Below, in pieces: positions 43,850-52,722 of a stretch of DNA of 64,000 nt (position 1 is the stretch's first letter; the number at the start of each line of letters is the position of its first letter). The DNA is from Halobacillus_B sp963739045 (GTDB lineage Bacteria; Bacillota; Bacilli; Bacillales; Halobacillaceae): assembly GCA_963739045.1 (NCBI GenBank), contig CAVTYY010000004.1, positions 186,001 through 250,000 of the forward strand, given 5' to 3'. The notes under the pieces are model-generated. The model ran no database searches, had not been told where the DNA came from, and was given only the letters and a program-made list of their open reading frames with translations. Made by a program: the position numbers and the translations under genes.

Positions 43850-44848
43850 TCATGAATTGATTGCCATATATTTTTTAGCTCTTTCATCCTTAAGCCAGCA
43901 GTCGACTTCATGGGTGTCACTAAGCACAGAATGAAAAGGATAAACTTTGCTGCACACTTCCATTGCCTGAGGACACCGGGCGGTAAACGGGCACCCTGCC
44001 GGAGGTGAAAATAAATCAGGTGGTGTGCCGTCGATAGGAACCAGTTTCCTGCCTTTTCGATCCAGGCGAGGGACTGAATTCAAGAGTCCCTGCGTATAGG
44101 GATGCTGCGGATGATGAAAAATTTCTCTGCGATTTCCTGTTTCGATAATTTTGCCGGCATACATGACTGCAATGCGGTCGGCTATTTTGGCTACTACGCC
44201 CAGATCATGCGTAATTAGTATGATGGATACCCCTGTCTCTGCTTGGATTTTCTTAAATAATTGCAGGATCTGTGCCTGAATGGTGACATCAAGCGCCGTA
44301 GTCGGTTCATCAGCAATTAAGAGTTCCGGTTCACAGATCAGTGCCATAGCAATCACAATCCGCTGCCGCATACCGCCGCTGAACTGGTGAGGGTACTGCT
44401 TCATTCGTTCCATCGGGTTAGGGATGCCAACGAGATTTAGCATGTCCAGGGCTTTCTGCTGCGCCTCTTTTGAACTGATGGATTGATGCTGCTTAAGTCC
44501 CTCCGTTAGTTGATTTCCAATCGTTAAAGTTGGATTGAGTGCGGTCATAGGATCTTGAAATATCATGGAAATGTCTACGCCACGGATCTTACGGATTTGT
44601 TTAGTTGGCAGTCTCGTTAAATCCTTTTGCTTAAAAGTTATTGTCCCCTGAGTAATCTTTCCGGGTGGAGAAGGGATCAGCCGCATGATACTGCTTGCGG
44701 TGACACTCTTTCCACATCCTGATTCTCCCACGATAGCGAGGGTTTCCCCTCGATTGAGATGCAAGTTTACTCCTCTAACGGCTTGTACTTCCCCGCCGTA
44801 GGTTACAAAGGATACGTGAAGATCTTGAATGGTTAATATTTTTTCCAT
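43850..44848 (-). CDS. dppD: Dipeptide ABC transporter ATP-binding protein
   Basis: The product is 332 aa. Walker A is GESGCGKSVTAS, the signature FSGGMRQRIVIAMAL, Walker B LLIADEPTTALD, with HDLGVVAKIADR as the switch. The C-terminal block GCPFTARCPQAMEVC is the Cys-rich oligopeptide ABC extension, as in YkfD. The ATG lies after a weak AGGAGG site in the short gap from dppC. It forms the ATPase pair with YkfD. Confidence 0.92.
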   Translation of the reverse strand: MEKILTIQDLHVSFVTYGGEVQAVRGVNLHLNRGETLAIVGESGCGKSVTASSIMRLIPSPPGKITQGTITFKQKDLTRLPTKQIRKIRGVDISMIFQDPMTALNPTLTIGNQLTEGLKQHQSISSKEAQQKALDMLNLVGIPNPMERMKQYPHQFSGGMRQRIVIAMALICEPELLIADEPTTALDVTIQAQILQLFKKIQAETGVSIILITHDLGVVAKIADRIAVMYAGKIIETGNRREIFHHPQHPYTQGLLNSVPRLDRKGRKLVPIDGTPPDLFSPPAGCPFTARCPQAMEVCSKVYPFHSVLSDTHEVDCWLKDERAKKYMAINS

Positions 44849-44854
44849 GTTTTT

Positions 44855-45808
44855 TTACCTCCTAAGCTTTGGATCGAGCGCATCCTGCAATCCATCACCT
44901 AAGACATTGAAAGCAAACATCGTTGCCGAGATGAAGAAGGCCGGAAAGAATAAACGCCACCAATGACCTGATAAGATTACTCCAAGTGAATCGTTCGCCA
45001 TCATGCCCCAGCTTGCATAAGGAGACTGAATCCCCAGACCTAAGAAACTCAGGAACGCTTCTGCAAAGATCGCAGTGGGCACGGTTAGGGTCATCTGCAC
45101 TATAATTGGCCCCATCGTATTAGGAAGCAGGTTTTTACGGATAATCCGTTTTGTTTTTGCGCCGAATGACTGCGAAGCAAGCACGAATTCGTCATGCTTC
45201 ATTTGCAGTACCTGCCCGCGAACGATTCGGGCCATTCCCACCCACCCGGTAACAGTTAAGGCAAGAATGATGGTGGTTAAGCTAGGACCCATAACAACGA
45301 GAAGCAGAATGACCACAAGTAAATAGGGAAGACCATACAGTATTTCAATAATTCTCATCATTACATTATCGGTTCTTCCGCCTTTATATCCGGAAATCCC
45401 TCCGTAAGCTACCCCAATGAAAAAATCGATAAGGGCGGCCATCAGTCCTACAAACAGAGAGATCCGTGCTCCATACCACGTTCGTGTAAACACATCGCGC
45501 CCTAGATTGTCGGTTCCAAACCAATGCGTTGTGGAAGGGGGCTGGTTTTGATTCGCTAAAGCTTGTTCAGACACGTTATGTGGAGAAATCATCGGCCCAA
45601 TAATTGCCATTATCCCGAGCAAGATCAGAAAAACCAGCCCAGACATTGCTAACTTGTTTTGGCGAATGCGTCTCCAAGCGTCCTGCCAATAAGAAAGGGA
45701 AGGGCGCACTACAGACTCCGCTTCTCCTAAGTTCTTTTCTTTCGGTTTAAACCACTCATCAGGAATGGAAGATTGGGATTTTTGTTCATCTTTGGCTGCA
45801 GGAATCAC
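44855..45808 (-). CDS. dppC: Dipeptide ABC transporter permease
   Basis: The product is 317 aa, starting at GTG 8 nt after GGAGG and 1 nt from the dppB stop. It has the N-terminal cytoplasmic stretch, the first segment from about residue 60 and the OppC-type sequence HWFGTDNLGRDVFTRTWYGAR. The EAA loop is VLASQSFGAKTKRIIRKNLLPN. About six membrane segments. An in-frame upstream start lies inside dppB and is unlikely. Confidence 0.92.
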   Translation of the reverse strand: MIPAAKDEQKSQSSIPDEWFKPKEKNLGEAESVVRPSLSYWQDAWRRIRQNKLAMSGLVFLILLGIMAIIGPMISPHNVSEQALANQNQPPSTTHWFGTDNLGRDVFTRTWYGARISLFVGLMAALIDFFIGVAYGGISGYKGGRTDNVMMRIIEILYGLPYLLVVILLLVVMGPSLTTIILALTVTGWVGMARIVRGQVLQMKHDEFVLASQSFGAKTKRIIRKNLLPNTMGPIIVQMTLTVPTAIFAEAFLSFLGLGIQSPYASWGMMANDSLGVILSGHWWRLFFPAFFISATMFAFNVLGDGLQDALDPKLRR

Positions 45809-45809
45809 G

Positions 45810-46742
45810 TCATTTCCCTCCTTCCTTATGTAGTTTGATTCTTGGATCGAGAATGCCGTAAGCAATATCCACCAGGAATAGCATAAAGACTAGAAACACA
45901 CTGTAAAAAACGGTGGTTCCCATAATGACTGGATAATCCCGCTGATTAATTCCTTCTACAAAGTATTTCCCCATGCCGGGAATGGCGAAGATTTTCTCTA
46001 TCACAAACGTTCCGGTCAGTATTCCCGCAAGCAGTGTACCAAGAATGGTTACGACGGGCATCAGGGCATTCTTTAAAGCATGTTTTACGACAATTTTGAT
46101 GGGGGATAATCCTTTCGCCCGAGCCGTTTTAATATAGTCTTGCGTTAAGGTTTCCAGCATACTCGAGCGGGTCAGCCGAGCAATGATCGCCATGGGACCG
46201 GTAGCCAGAGCCAGGATGGGAAGCACCATATGCTTAGGGCTGCTCCATGTTGCGGCAGGGAAGAGCGGATGACTCACGGCAAGCTCCTGAATGAGCAGAG
46301 TGGCCAGGACAAAGTTAGGAATCGATATCCCTAGAACCGCTATGGTCATAGCTAAATAATCGATCATGCCATTATGTTTCAGAGCTGCGAAGACACCAAG
46401 AGTGACTCCCGATATTAGAGCGACCAATATGGTCCAGATCCCAAGCTCTGCAGAAATGGGGAAGCCGCGGCCCAGCAATGAATTAACTGTTTCTGTCGGT
46501 TGTTTAATCGACGGTCCGAAATTAAAGGTGGCTATGGACTTTAAATAGAGTACATATTGAACAGCAAGTGGTTCATTCAGGTGGAAATGTTCCTCAAGGT
46601 TTTGCTGAACGGCAGCATTTGTCGTTCTTTCTTCATTAAATGGAGATCCTGGTATTGCATTCATTAAGAAAAAAGTGAGGCTGGCAATGATCCACACGGT
46701 CACCACCATAAGAGCAAAACGTTTTAATATGTAAACGGCCAT
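45810..46742 (-). CDS. dppB: Dipeptide ABC transporter permease
   Basis: The product is 310 aa from the ATG after AGGAGGAG. It opens with a membrane segment (YILKRFALMVVTVWIIASL). EEHFHLNEPLAVQYVLYL and the EAA loop DYIKTARAKGLSPIKIVVKHALKNA are typical of DppB/OppB. Six membrane segments. It forms the channel with DppC. The longer in-frame start upstream lies in dppA. Confidence 0.92.
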   Translation of the reverse strand: MAVYILKRFALMVVTVWIIASLTFFLMNAIPGSPFNEERTTNAAVQQNLEEHFHLNEPLAVQYVLYLKSIATFNFGPSIKQPTETVNSLLGRGFPISAELGIWTILVALISGVTLGVFAALKHNGMIDYLAMTIAVLGISIPNFVLATLLIQELAVSHPLFPAATWSSPKHMVLPILALATGPMAIIARLTRSSMLETLTQDYIKTARAKGLSPIKIVVKHALKNALMPVVTILGTLLAGILTGTFVIEKIFAIPGMGKYFVEGINQRDYPVIMGTTVFYSVFLVFMLFLVDIAYGILDPRIKLHKEGGK

Positions 46743-46755
46743 CCAGACTCTCCTC

Positions 46756-47580
46756 CTAGCTGAAAGTTGCGCGCATAGCAAGCTCAGTCATGACTAGCAT
46801 CGCTTGATAAGCTTCCAGTATGTCTTTGGCTCTGAAGCTCACAATGGTGGTCCCAGGTTCAAGTTCCGTTCCTGGCATGAGATTCGCCCATTCGGCTTGT
46901 CCATAATTCATAAATTCAATTCGCAGTACAGGTTGTTCTGGGGGTACTAGAGGAGCGACATTCTGACTGTTGTGCAAGGCTTCTTTTGTACGCTGTTCAA
47001 GTAATTCGCCTGCTTTAACAGGCGTCAGACTTTTTACGGCCGTGCGAGATATGGTTTCTTTTACTGGAGCGGTAATAATATTAGGGATAAGAGCCTCTGC
47101 TTCTTGAGCTGCGCAATCATCACCCGCCACCATCAGCACCGGCACGCCAAAATAACCCGCTACGTATGCATTCAAACCGAGTTCTCCAACCGCCACATCA
47201 TTAATGAAAAAGTTGCGGACACCGAAAATCATCGAGTGAGACATCACCCCTCTCTGAGCAGCTCGTGCATGATAGCCGATAAAAATTGCGCCCGTAAAAG
47301 AACTGTCTAACCCTTGCATCATTGAAAATGGTTTTACATCTCCAGTAATCAAATAGGCATCCGGATGAATTTCATCAATGAGAAGATTGTTCATTTTAGA
47401 ATGACTGTCATTCACGAGGACTTCCTTCACTTGATTTCTGAAGGCCGAATCTATGACATAATTTGTTTCTTGAGTCATGATTCTTCTGGCACGTTCATAA
47501 TTGTGTTGATGAGAGTCGACATAAGTAGAATCCGGAAGACCGGTAATTCCTTCCATGTCCACGGATAAGTATAATTTCAT
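46756..47580 (-). CDS. dppA: D-aminopeptidase, M55 family
   Basis: The product is 274 aa from the ATG after AGGAGG; the long in-frame extension upstream includes the promoter region. SVDMEGITG at the start (Asp and Glu metal ligands), VNDSHSKMNN, FIGYHARA and HSMIFGVRNF are M55 features. DppA is a zinc D-aminopeptidase that releases D-Ala from D-Ala-D-Ala type peptides. It is the first gene of the nine-gene dpp-ykf run and carries a CodY-like box upstream. Confidence 0.92.
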   Translation of the reverse strand: MKLYLSVDMEGITGLPDSTYVDSHQHNYERARRIMTQETNYVIDSAFRNQVKEVLVNDSHSKMNNLLIDEIHPDAYLITGDVKPFSMMQGLDSSFTGAIFIGYHARAAQRGVMSHSMIFGVRNFFINDVAVGELGLNAYVAGYFGVPVLMVAGDDCAAQEAEALIPNIITAPVKETISRTAVKSLTPVKAGELLEQRTKEALHNSQNVAPLVPPEQPVLRIEFMNYGQAEWANLMPGTELEPGTTIVSFRAKDILEAYQAMLVMTELAMRATFS

Positions 47581-47623
47581 AGAAAGGCATCCTCCTGCTT
47601 TGGATTTTAGTGCTAAAATTACT

Positions 47624-47638
47624 AATTTTCTAATAATT
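47624..47638 (-). promoter_or_regulatory. CodY-like box before dppA
   Basis: AATTTTCTAATAATT (plus strand) matches the CodY consensus AATTTTCWGAAAATT at 13 of 15 positions. It lies about 45-60 bp upstream of the dppA ATG. CodY control of dpp is established in Bacillus subtilis. Confidence 0.6.
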
Positions 47639-47855
47639 TTAACAATATTTGCATGGTTAACATAGAGACAACTGACCCGGGGAATAAGTACCATACATTT
47701 TTTTACAAATGAAAGGGAGGAAACCATATTCGAAGATGGCATGGAAAATAGCACTCATTTTCGTTAAGAGAGTGGGGAAAACGATGAAGGGTCACATGAC
47801 ATAGGAAAGTGAAACAGGTGGAAGAATCATCCCCGTCCTTGAAACAATAAAATAC
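47639..47855. other. Intergenic region upstream of dppA
   Basis: The first 60 bases are A+T-rich and should hold the leftward dpp promoter. The rest has no supported gene. A 22-codon ATG frame near 47735 on the plus strand is preceded by GGGAGG at 15 nt, too far to be convincing. Confidence 0.5.
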
Positions 47856-47897
47856 AAAAAACCCGCACCAGTATAAAATACAATGGTGCGGGTTTTT
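47856..47897 (-). terminator. Terminator of the membrane-anchored protein gene
   Basis: AAAAAACCCGCACCA pairs with TGGTGCGGGTTTTT, followed on the minus strand by TTTTTTG. It is similar in sequence to the ACCCGAACCA elements but lacks their tail. Confidence 0.85.
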
Positions 47898-47922
47898 AGG
47901 TGAATACGAATCTTTTATCAAC

Positions 47923-48525
47923 TTAAAATTTGTTAAGCGCAGTAGCCATTACCTTTGATTTTAGTCGATCTTTTTCATTCTCATAGTTTCTTTTCATTTC
48001 ATTTGCTGCATCTTCGTTATGACCATTGGCAACTAAATCGTCCTGCATGTTGTTGTACACTTTGTTAAAGGCTTTGTCTGTTTTAGATTCCAGTTCATCT
48101 GAGGCTTTTTTATATTTCGTAAGGAAATACATATAAGAGATGTCCTCGTTATTTGCCTTCTTGTCGTTATACTCTTTCTTTGCCTTTTCAGCTAACTGTT
48201 TGAGACGGTCTTTTACCTGAGTTTGCAAGTCATCAAACGTCGGCTGATAGGCAGCTTTTATTTCCTTAACGGACAATTTCTTGTTGGCAGACTGCTGAGA
48301 GGAGTTCGAATCTGCAGTTGTGGAGGCGGATGCCGTTTGAGCAGAAGTTTCCTCAGCCAGTTCAGGTTGATCTAGCTGATAATCGTCTTTGACAAGGCTG
48401 TCGACTTCAGCATCTTGTACACCGTAATCTTTAATCGTAAGAAAATAGGCTGCTGTACCTGCTGCCGCCAAAATAAGCGTGAGCAGAGTAAGTCCAATAA
48501 TTAACTTGATTTTCCGTAAGTTCAT
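47923..48525 (-). CDS. Membrane-anchored coiled-coil protein of unknown function
   Basis: The product is 200 aa. One N-terminal membrane segment (about 8-29, LIIGLTLLTLILAAAG...) is followed by an acidic, Ser/Thr/Ala/Gln-rich linker (residues 35-80). A highly charged helical region follows, rich in Lys and Glu with coiled-coil character (LKQLAEKAKKEYNDKK, and so on). No Cys is present. It would sit on the outer face of the membrane. I recognise no family. It is divergent from the second small peptide gene. Confidence 0.75.
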   Translation of the reverse strand: MNLRKIKLIIGLTLLTLILAAAGTAAYFLTIKDYGVQDAEVDSLVKDDYQLDQPELAEETSAQTASASTTADSNSSQQSANKKLSVKEIKAAYQPTFDDLQTQVKDRLKQLAEKAKKEYNDKKANNEDISYMYFLTKYKKASDELESKTDKAFNKVYNNMQDDLVANGHNEDAANEMKRNYENEKDRLKSKVMATALNKF

Positions 48526-48708
48526 TTAATCACGCCTCCTACACTCATCTTAACAAAAGTATTCCATTTATTGGGCTTTTTAATCAAGCAAGATAGTTAT
48601 TTATCTGAAAAATTCTGATCGTTGTAAGAAGGCGGCACTTATCGTGTAATAAAGACTTCCGGTATTGGGTATAGTGAAGGTATAGACAAGACAGGGAGGG
48701 GAATCGCT

Positions 48709-48819
48709 GTGTTTAAAGAAAATGATTTTATCACTGGATTAAGGTGGTCATTATTATTAAGCGTTCCTTTATGGTGCTCCTTTTTTGGTTGGATTAAGAT
48801 TGTTCGAACGATCCTTTAA
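48709..48819 (+). CDS. 36-aa single-pass membrane peptide, copy 2
   Basis: The product starts (GTG) MFKENDFITGLRWSLLLS and ends VRTIL. GGGAGGGG lies 8 nt before the GTG. It is the paralogue of the peptide at 24263-24373: same length, 25 identical residues and shared motifs NDFITG, RW, LLLS, PLWCSF and GW. The second halves differ only by conservative exchanges until the last six residues. It is divergent from the 200-aa membrane protein and followed by its own terminator. Function unknown. Confidence 0.8.
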   Translation: MFKENDFITGLRWSLLLSVPLWCSFFGWIKIVRTIL

Positions 48820-48853
48820 TAATAGAGTGTACAGCTGAATAAGAATAGCCGAA

Positions 48854-48882
48854 GCCCTGCATGATGATCCTCAGGGTTTTTT
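48854..48882 (+). terminator. Terminator of small peptide copy 2
   Basis: CCCTG (48855-48859) pairs with CAGGG (48872-48876), followed by six T. The stem is short but well placed. Confidence 0.6.
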
Positions 48883-49010
48883 GTATGGGGAATTATGAAT
48901 ATCTGCAGACTTCACTCTTCGTACTCCTGGCAACCTCTTATCTACTACTGACGGTAGAGGTTACTAAGGTGCTCAATGCTCCACCATGAAAGGATTTCTA
49001 TTTTTAGGAT

Positions 49011-49187
49011 TTATTGATATAATATAATTACTTGAATTTTCTGAAAAAATACTTTGTACCATTCTTTGATACTTCCTTCTATTTTCTGCTGATGATTGCC
49101 AGTTATACTGATGTCTTTTCCTCTTAGTACATGATGGAAATTCTCCATGTTCGTTAAATTACAATCCACTTTGTTTAATAGCATCAT
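49011..49187 (-). CDS. Possible 58-aa protein of unknown function
   Basis: A frame with two ATGs reads MMLLNKVDCNLTN... to a TAA. The product is mixed charged and hydrophobic, ending FFQKIQVIILYQ. Composition looks protein-like and the frame fills much of an otherwise empty 450-base gap. The ribosome binding site is poor (AGGG close to the ATG), and I recognise no relative. The region also contains a CodY-like sequence and a TATAAT, so it may instead be an upstream control region of yitT. Confidence 0.25.
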   Translation of the reverse strand: MMLLNKVDCNLTNMENFHHVLRGKDISITGNHQQKIEGSIKEWYKVFFQKIQVIILYQ

Positions 49188-49268
49188 TTGCCCTGTCCGC
49201 GGATTAGATTACGGAAAAGCCAGGAAGAGCAGGCCGTTCTTTCTTGAAAAGAAATTGGGAGGTTCGTT

Positions 49269-50175
49269 ATGAGCGAAGCCAATACGATTGCTTACGAAGA
49301 GCAGGTCATTGAAAAAGTAGAACACCGAAAAATACCCCTGGCTGAAATCGTCAAACGGATGTTTTTCATTACGCTCGGTGCTGTTATTATGTCGGTCGGT
49401 TTGGAGATATTTCTGATTCCTAACAATGTCATTGATGGGGGAATTGTCGGAGTTTCCATTATGGTTTCCCATATTACCAGCATCCCTCTTGGGTTGTTTC
49501 TCTTCGTCTTGAATATTCCTTTTTTCTTTATTGGCTATAAACAAATCGGCAAAACATTTACGAGTTCTACTATTTATGGAATTATTATTTTATCTATTTC
49601 TACTGCCGTTCTTCATGATGTCCCCGCCTTCACTTCAGATGTTTTATTGGCTTCTCTATTTGGCGGATGTGTGCTGGGAATTGGAGTGGGTATGGTGATC
49701 CGTTATGGAGGCTGTCTGGATGGAACAGAAATCTCCGCTATTCTAGTCAGTAAAAAGCTCCCATTTTCTGTCGGGAGAAATCATTATGTTCGTGAATTTG
49801 TTTATCCTCGGCAGTGCAGGCTTTGTTTTCAGCTGGGACCGAGCCATGTATTCACTGTTAACCTATTATGTAGCTTATAAAATGATCGATGTCACCATTA
49901 AGGGATTAGATGAATCGAAATCGGTGTGGATCATAAGTGAGAATTATAAAGATATTGGCGATGCAATTATTGATCGTTTAGGCCGCGGGGTAACGTATTT
50001 AAGTGGGGAAGGTGCCTACACAGGGGATGAGAAAAAGGTCGTCTTCTGTGTTATTACCAGGTTGGAAGAAGCCAAACTTAAGGATATTGTGTATGAACAC
50101 GATCATAAATCATTTCTGGCCATTGCTGATATTGCAGAGGTTCGGGGAGGAAGATTTAAAAAAAGCATCCATTAA
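49269..50175 (+). pseudogene. yitT: YitT/DUF2179 family membrane protein, split by a frameshift
   Basis: The first frame (49269 on) encodes the YitT membrane domain: VGLEIFLIPNNVIDGGIVGVSIM and RYGGCLDGTEISAILVSKKLPFSVG. After SVG the frame turns to RNHYV..., which is not YitT. The expected continuation EIIMFVNLFILGSAGFVF is found in the neighbouring frame from about 49776, and runs through the remaining membrane part and the DUF2179 domain to the stop at 50173-50175. One G too many in the GGG at 49773-49775 would explain it: GTC GGA GAA ATC ATT ATG restores one frame of about 301 codons. It is either a sequencing error, a recent frameshift or, less likely, a programmed one. Confidence 0.85.
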
Positions 50176-50269
50176 AATAGAGTTGGACATAAGGAAATGG
50201 CCTCAATCTAAAGACGAACCATTAAGTGAAGTGAAAAGGCTCCAGATAACTTGTATCAGGAGGGACAAA

Positions 50270-50323
50270 AAAACCGAACGATGAGGGGAAATGTCGTTAC
50301 CATTTCCTCTTCGTTCGGTTTTA
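50270..50323. terminator. Terminator between yitT and the YkvA-like gene
   Basis: ACCGAACGATGAGGGGAAATG pairs with CATTTCCTCTTCGTTCGGT (parts at 50273-50293 and 50301-50319), flanked by A- and T-runs. It serves convergent genes. Confidence 0.85.
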
Positions 50324-50359
50324 ATAATGGTTAAAAGACTTTTGTCCCTGCCTATGTTT

Positions 50360-50818
50360 CTATTCAAAGACTGCATCTTTCTGATTCTCAGTAGCTGGGT
50401 CATCCATCGTTTGGTCTTGTTCAGATTTCCACTTGCGATAACCCTGGACATCCGATTGAACTTGATCAAAAACTAGCTTTAAAATATATGCATCATCGAG
50501 ATAACCGCCGATAGGAATAAAATCTGGAATGGCATCTATTGGTGAGATGAAGTAGAGTATGGCTCCAGCAATCGCTAATATAGAGCCGGTAGGAACCTGT
50601 GTATAGTTTCCTTTTCTCCAGTCTCTCACTAGATTAAACATCATCTGCAATTCATTCCACACTTGAGTCAGCGGTCCTTTGTTTTCCTCTGATTTATGAC
50701 GGGCCGTGTCGATCATTTTTTTCGTTCTGACGGGATTTTTAAGAACTTTCACAGCTCGTTTTTTCATGAGTTTATAGAAACGTTTGGCTAGTAATCGTTT
50801 TGATTTCTCCATTATCAT
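50360..50818 (-). CDS. YkvA family (DUF1232) membrane-associated protein
   Basis: This 152-aa protein has the DUF1232 core ISPIDAIPDFIPIGGYLDD in the middle, preceded by a hydrophobic stretch (TGSILAIAGAILYF). The N-terminal 40 residues are strongly basic, and the C-terminus is acidic and Gln/Asp-rich. The biochemical role of this family is not known to me. AAGGAGGG lies 3-4 nt before the first ATG; the second ATG two codons on is an alternative. Confidence 0.85.
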   Translation of the reverse strand: MIMEKSKRLLAKRFYKLMKKRAVKVLKNPVRTKKMIDTARHKSEENKGPLTQVWNELQMMFNLVRDWRKGNYTQVPTGSILAIAGAILYFISPIDAIPDFIPIGGYLDDAYILKLVFDQVQSDVQGYRKWKSEQDQTMDDPATENQKDAVFE

Positions 50819-50823
50819 GAACC

Positions 50824-51129
50824 CTCCTTATAGAAAGCCCTATGTAACCTTCCCCCTTTTGAAAGGACGTCAAACCCAAAAGAAATAGTTTGAAATGGAT
50901 ATTTATTCACTTCGTCTTCTAAATGTAACAATCGGGAATTTCGGTGACAAAAGAATGAGTATAGAGGGGATAACTATCGTCTGAATTCCTGATTTAGGGA
51001 CGGAAGTACGTATTTGTATAAAAATTCACTCTTATAAGAATATAAACTCTATTTGGAATATGGTTAAAACAATTGATTTTCAGTCATGGATAGGATTATA
51101 ATTTCTCTTTGTCAGGACAATATTCGACA
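50824..51129. other. Divergent intergenic region upstream of dtpT
   Basis: About 300 A+T-rich bases without a supported gene. It should hold promoters for the YkvA-like gene (left) and dtpT (right). I see no T-box or other known riboswitch core. Confidence 0.5.
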
Positions 51130-51144
51130 AATTGTTTGAAAATT
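51130..51144 (+). promoter_or_regulatory. CodY-like box before dtpT
   Basis: AATTGTTTGAAAATT matches AATTTTCWGAAAATT at 13 of 15 positions. It ends 56 bp before the start codon. CodY regulation of peptide symporters is known in Gram-positives. Confidence 0.6.
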
Positions 51145-51200
51145 ATATTAAGTGAGAAGGCTTACAATTTGTCGTTTAATTTTCAAGGAGGTTTCGGGGA

Positions 51201-52691
51201 GTGTCAAATTACACCAAAGAAGAAATAGTGAAAAGCGTACCCCAAAAAGGATTTTTTGGACATCCGAAAGGGTTATTTACCTTATTCTTTACTGAATTTT
51301 GGGAGCGGTTTTCCTACTACGGAATGCGCGCATTATTAATCTTTTATATGTATTATGAAGTTTCAAAGGGCGGATTAGGCCTTGATGAAGGTACTGCCGC
51401 TTCAATAATGGCGATTTACGGTTCGCTAGTTTATATGTCCGGTATTATCGGAGGCTGGATAGCCGACCGGCTGCTCGGATCTACCTCAACCGTGTTTTAT
51501 GGCGGGGTACTTATTATGCTTGGTCATATCGCATTATCGATCCCAGGTGGTTTAACCTCCTTTTTCATCTCCATGGTACTCATCGTTATTGGTACTGGGT
51601 TATTAAAGCCGAACGTTTCGAATATAGTGGGGGATCTTTATGCTCCTGATGATTATCGACGCGATTCAGGATTTAGTGTTTTCTATATGGGGATAAATAT
51701 CGGTGCGCTGCTTGCACCATTAATAGTTGGAACTGTAGGACAAGAAGTTAATTTCCATTTAGGCTTTTCGATCGCTGCTATTGGAATGTTCTTTGGTCTA
51801 ATTACCTTCATTATTTCTAAGAAGAACAGTCTTGGATTGGCAGGAAGAAATGTTCCCAACCCTTTAACAAAGAGCGAGAGATCAAAAACAATCACTCGTT
51901 TCGTAATTGGGGCAGTCATCATTGGTATACTGCTAGCTGTAACGATACCTACGGGGATTCTCACGATCAATGGCCTCACCTATGTAGTCAGCTTCTTAGG
52001 TCTTACTATTCCTACGGCTTACTTTATTGTAATGTACCGCAGTAAAAAAACGACAGAAGTCGAACGGTCTCGGGTTCTTGCTTACATCCCATTATTTATT
52101 GCTGCGATGGTTTTCTGGGCGCTGCAAGAACAGGGAGCAATCATTCTCGCACAATATGCTGATAAACGGACGAACCTTGATTTTGCAGGACTTGATATTC
52201 AATCTTCCTGGTTCCAGTCTTTAAATCCAATGTTTATCATCATTCTTGCTCCATTCTTTGCCTGGTTATGGCTGCGCCTTAGATCTAAACAACCTACCAC
52301 GGCAACGAAGTTTTCCTATGGTCTTATATTTGCAGGATTCTCTTTCTTGATTATGATGATCCCAGCAATTACAAGCGGAGAAAACCTGGCAAGTCCATTA
52401 TGGCTTCTGCTCAGTTTCTTCCTTGTTGTCGTCGGTGAATTGCTGCTGTCACCAGTTGGATTGTCTACTACGACTAAATTAGCCCCTGCTGCGTTTGCAT
52501 CGCAGACCATGAGCCTTTGGTTCCTAACGAGTGCAGGCGGGCAGGCGATGAATGCTCAAATTGTTAAGTTTTACAATGCTGATACCGAAGTTGTTTACTT
52601 CGGAATTCTTGGTGGGGTTGCTGTTGCCCTTGGTATTATCCTGCTTATTTTATCTCCGAAAATTCAAAAGTTAATGAGAGGGATTCACTAA
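51201..52691 (+). CDS. dtpT: Proton-coupled di/tripeptide transporter, POT family
   Basis: The product is 496 aa with about 14 membrane segments. FTEFWERFSYYGMRALL is the POT motif ExxERFxYYG. VYMSGIIGGWIADRLLG and GTGLLKPNVSNIVGDLY are the other conserved blocks. It imports di- and tripeptides with protons. GTG start after AAGGAGG. It is a single gene with a CodY-like site before it and a stem-loop element after it. Confidence 0.92.
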   Translation: MSNYTKEEIVKSVPQKGFFGHPKGLFTLFFTEFWERFSYYGMRALLIFYMYYEVSKGGLGLDEGTAASIMAIYGSLVYMSGIIGGWIADRLLGSTSTVFYGGVLIMLGHIALSIPGGLTSFFISMVLIVIGTGLLKPNVSNIVGDLYAPDDYRRDSGFSVFYMGINIGALLAPLIVGTVGQEVNFHLGFSIAAIGMFFGLITFIISKKNSLGLAGRNVPNPLTKSERSKTITRFVIGAVIIGILLAVTIPTGILTINGLTYVVSFLGLTIPTAYFIVMYRSKKTTEVERSRVLAYIPLFIAAMVFWALQEQGAIILAQYADKRTNLDFAGLDIQSSWFQSLNPMFIIILAPFFAWLWLRLRSKQPTTATKFSYGLIFAGFSFLIMMIPAITSGENLASPLWLLLSFFLVVVGELLLSPVGLSTTTKLAPAAFASQTMSLWFLTSAGGQAMNAQIVKFYNADTEVVYFGILGGVAVALGIILLILSPKIQKLMRGIH

Positions 52692-52722
52692 GAGCGAGAC
52701 AAGTATAAAAGATAGGATTTAT

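Noticed and set aside
47735..47803. A 22-codon plus-strand frame in the dppA upstream region
   Set aside because: The possible GGGAGG is 15 nt from the ATG and the peptide has no recognisable feature.
49035..49049. CodY-like sequence AATTTTCTGAAAAAA
   Set aside because: It lies more than 200 bp from yitT and within a possible small gene. In A+T-rich DNA such matches occur by chance.
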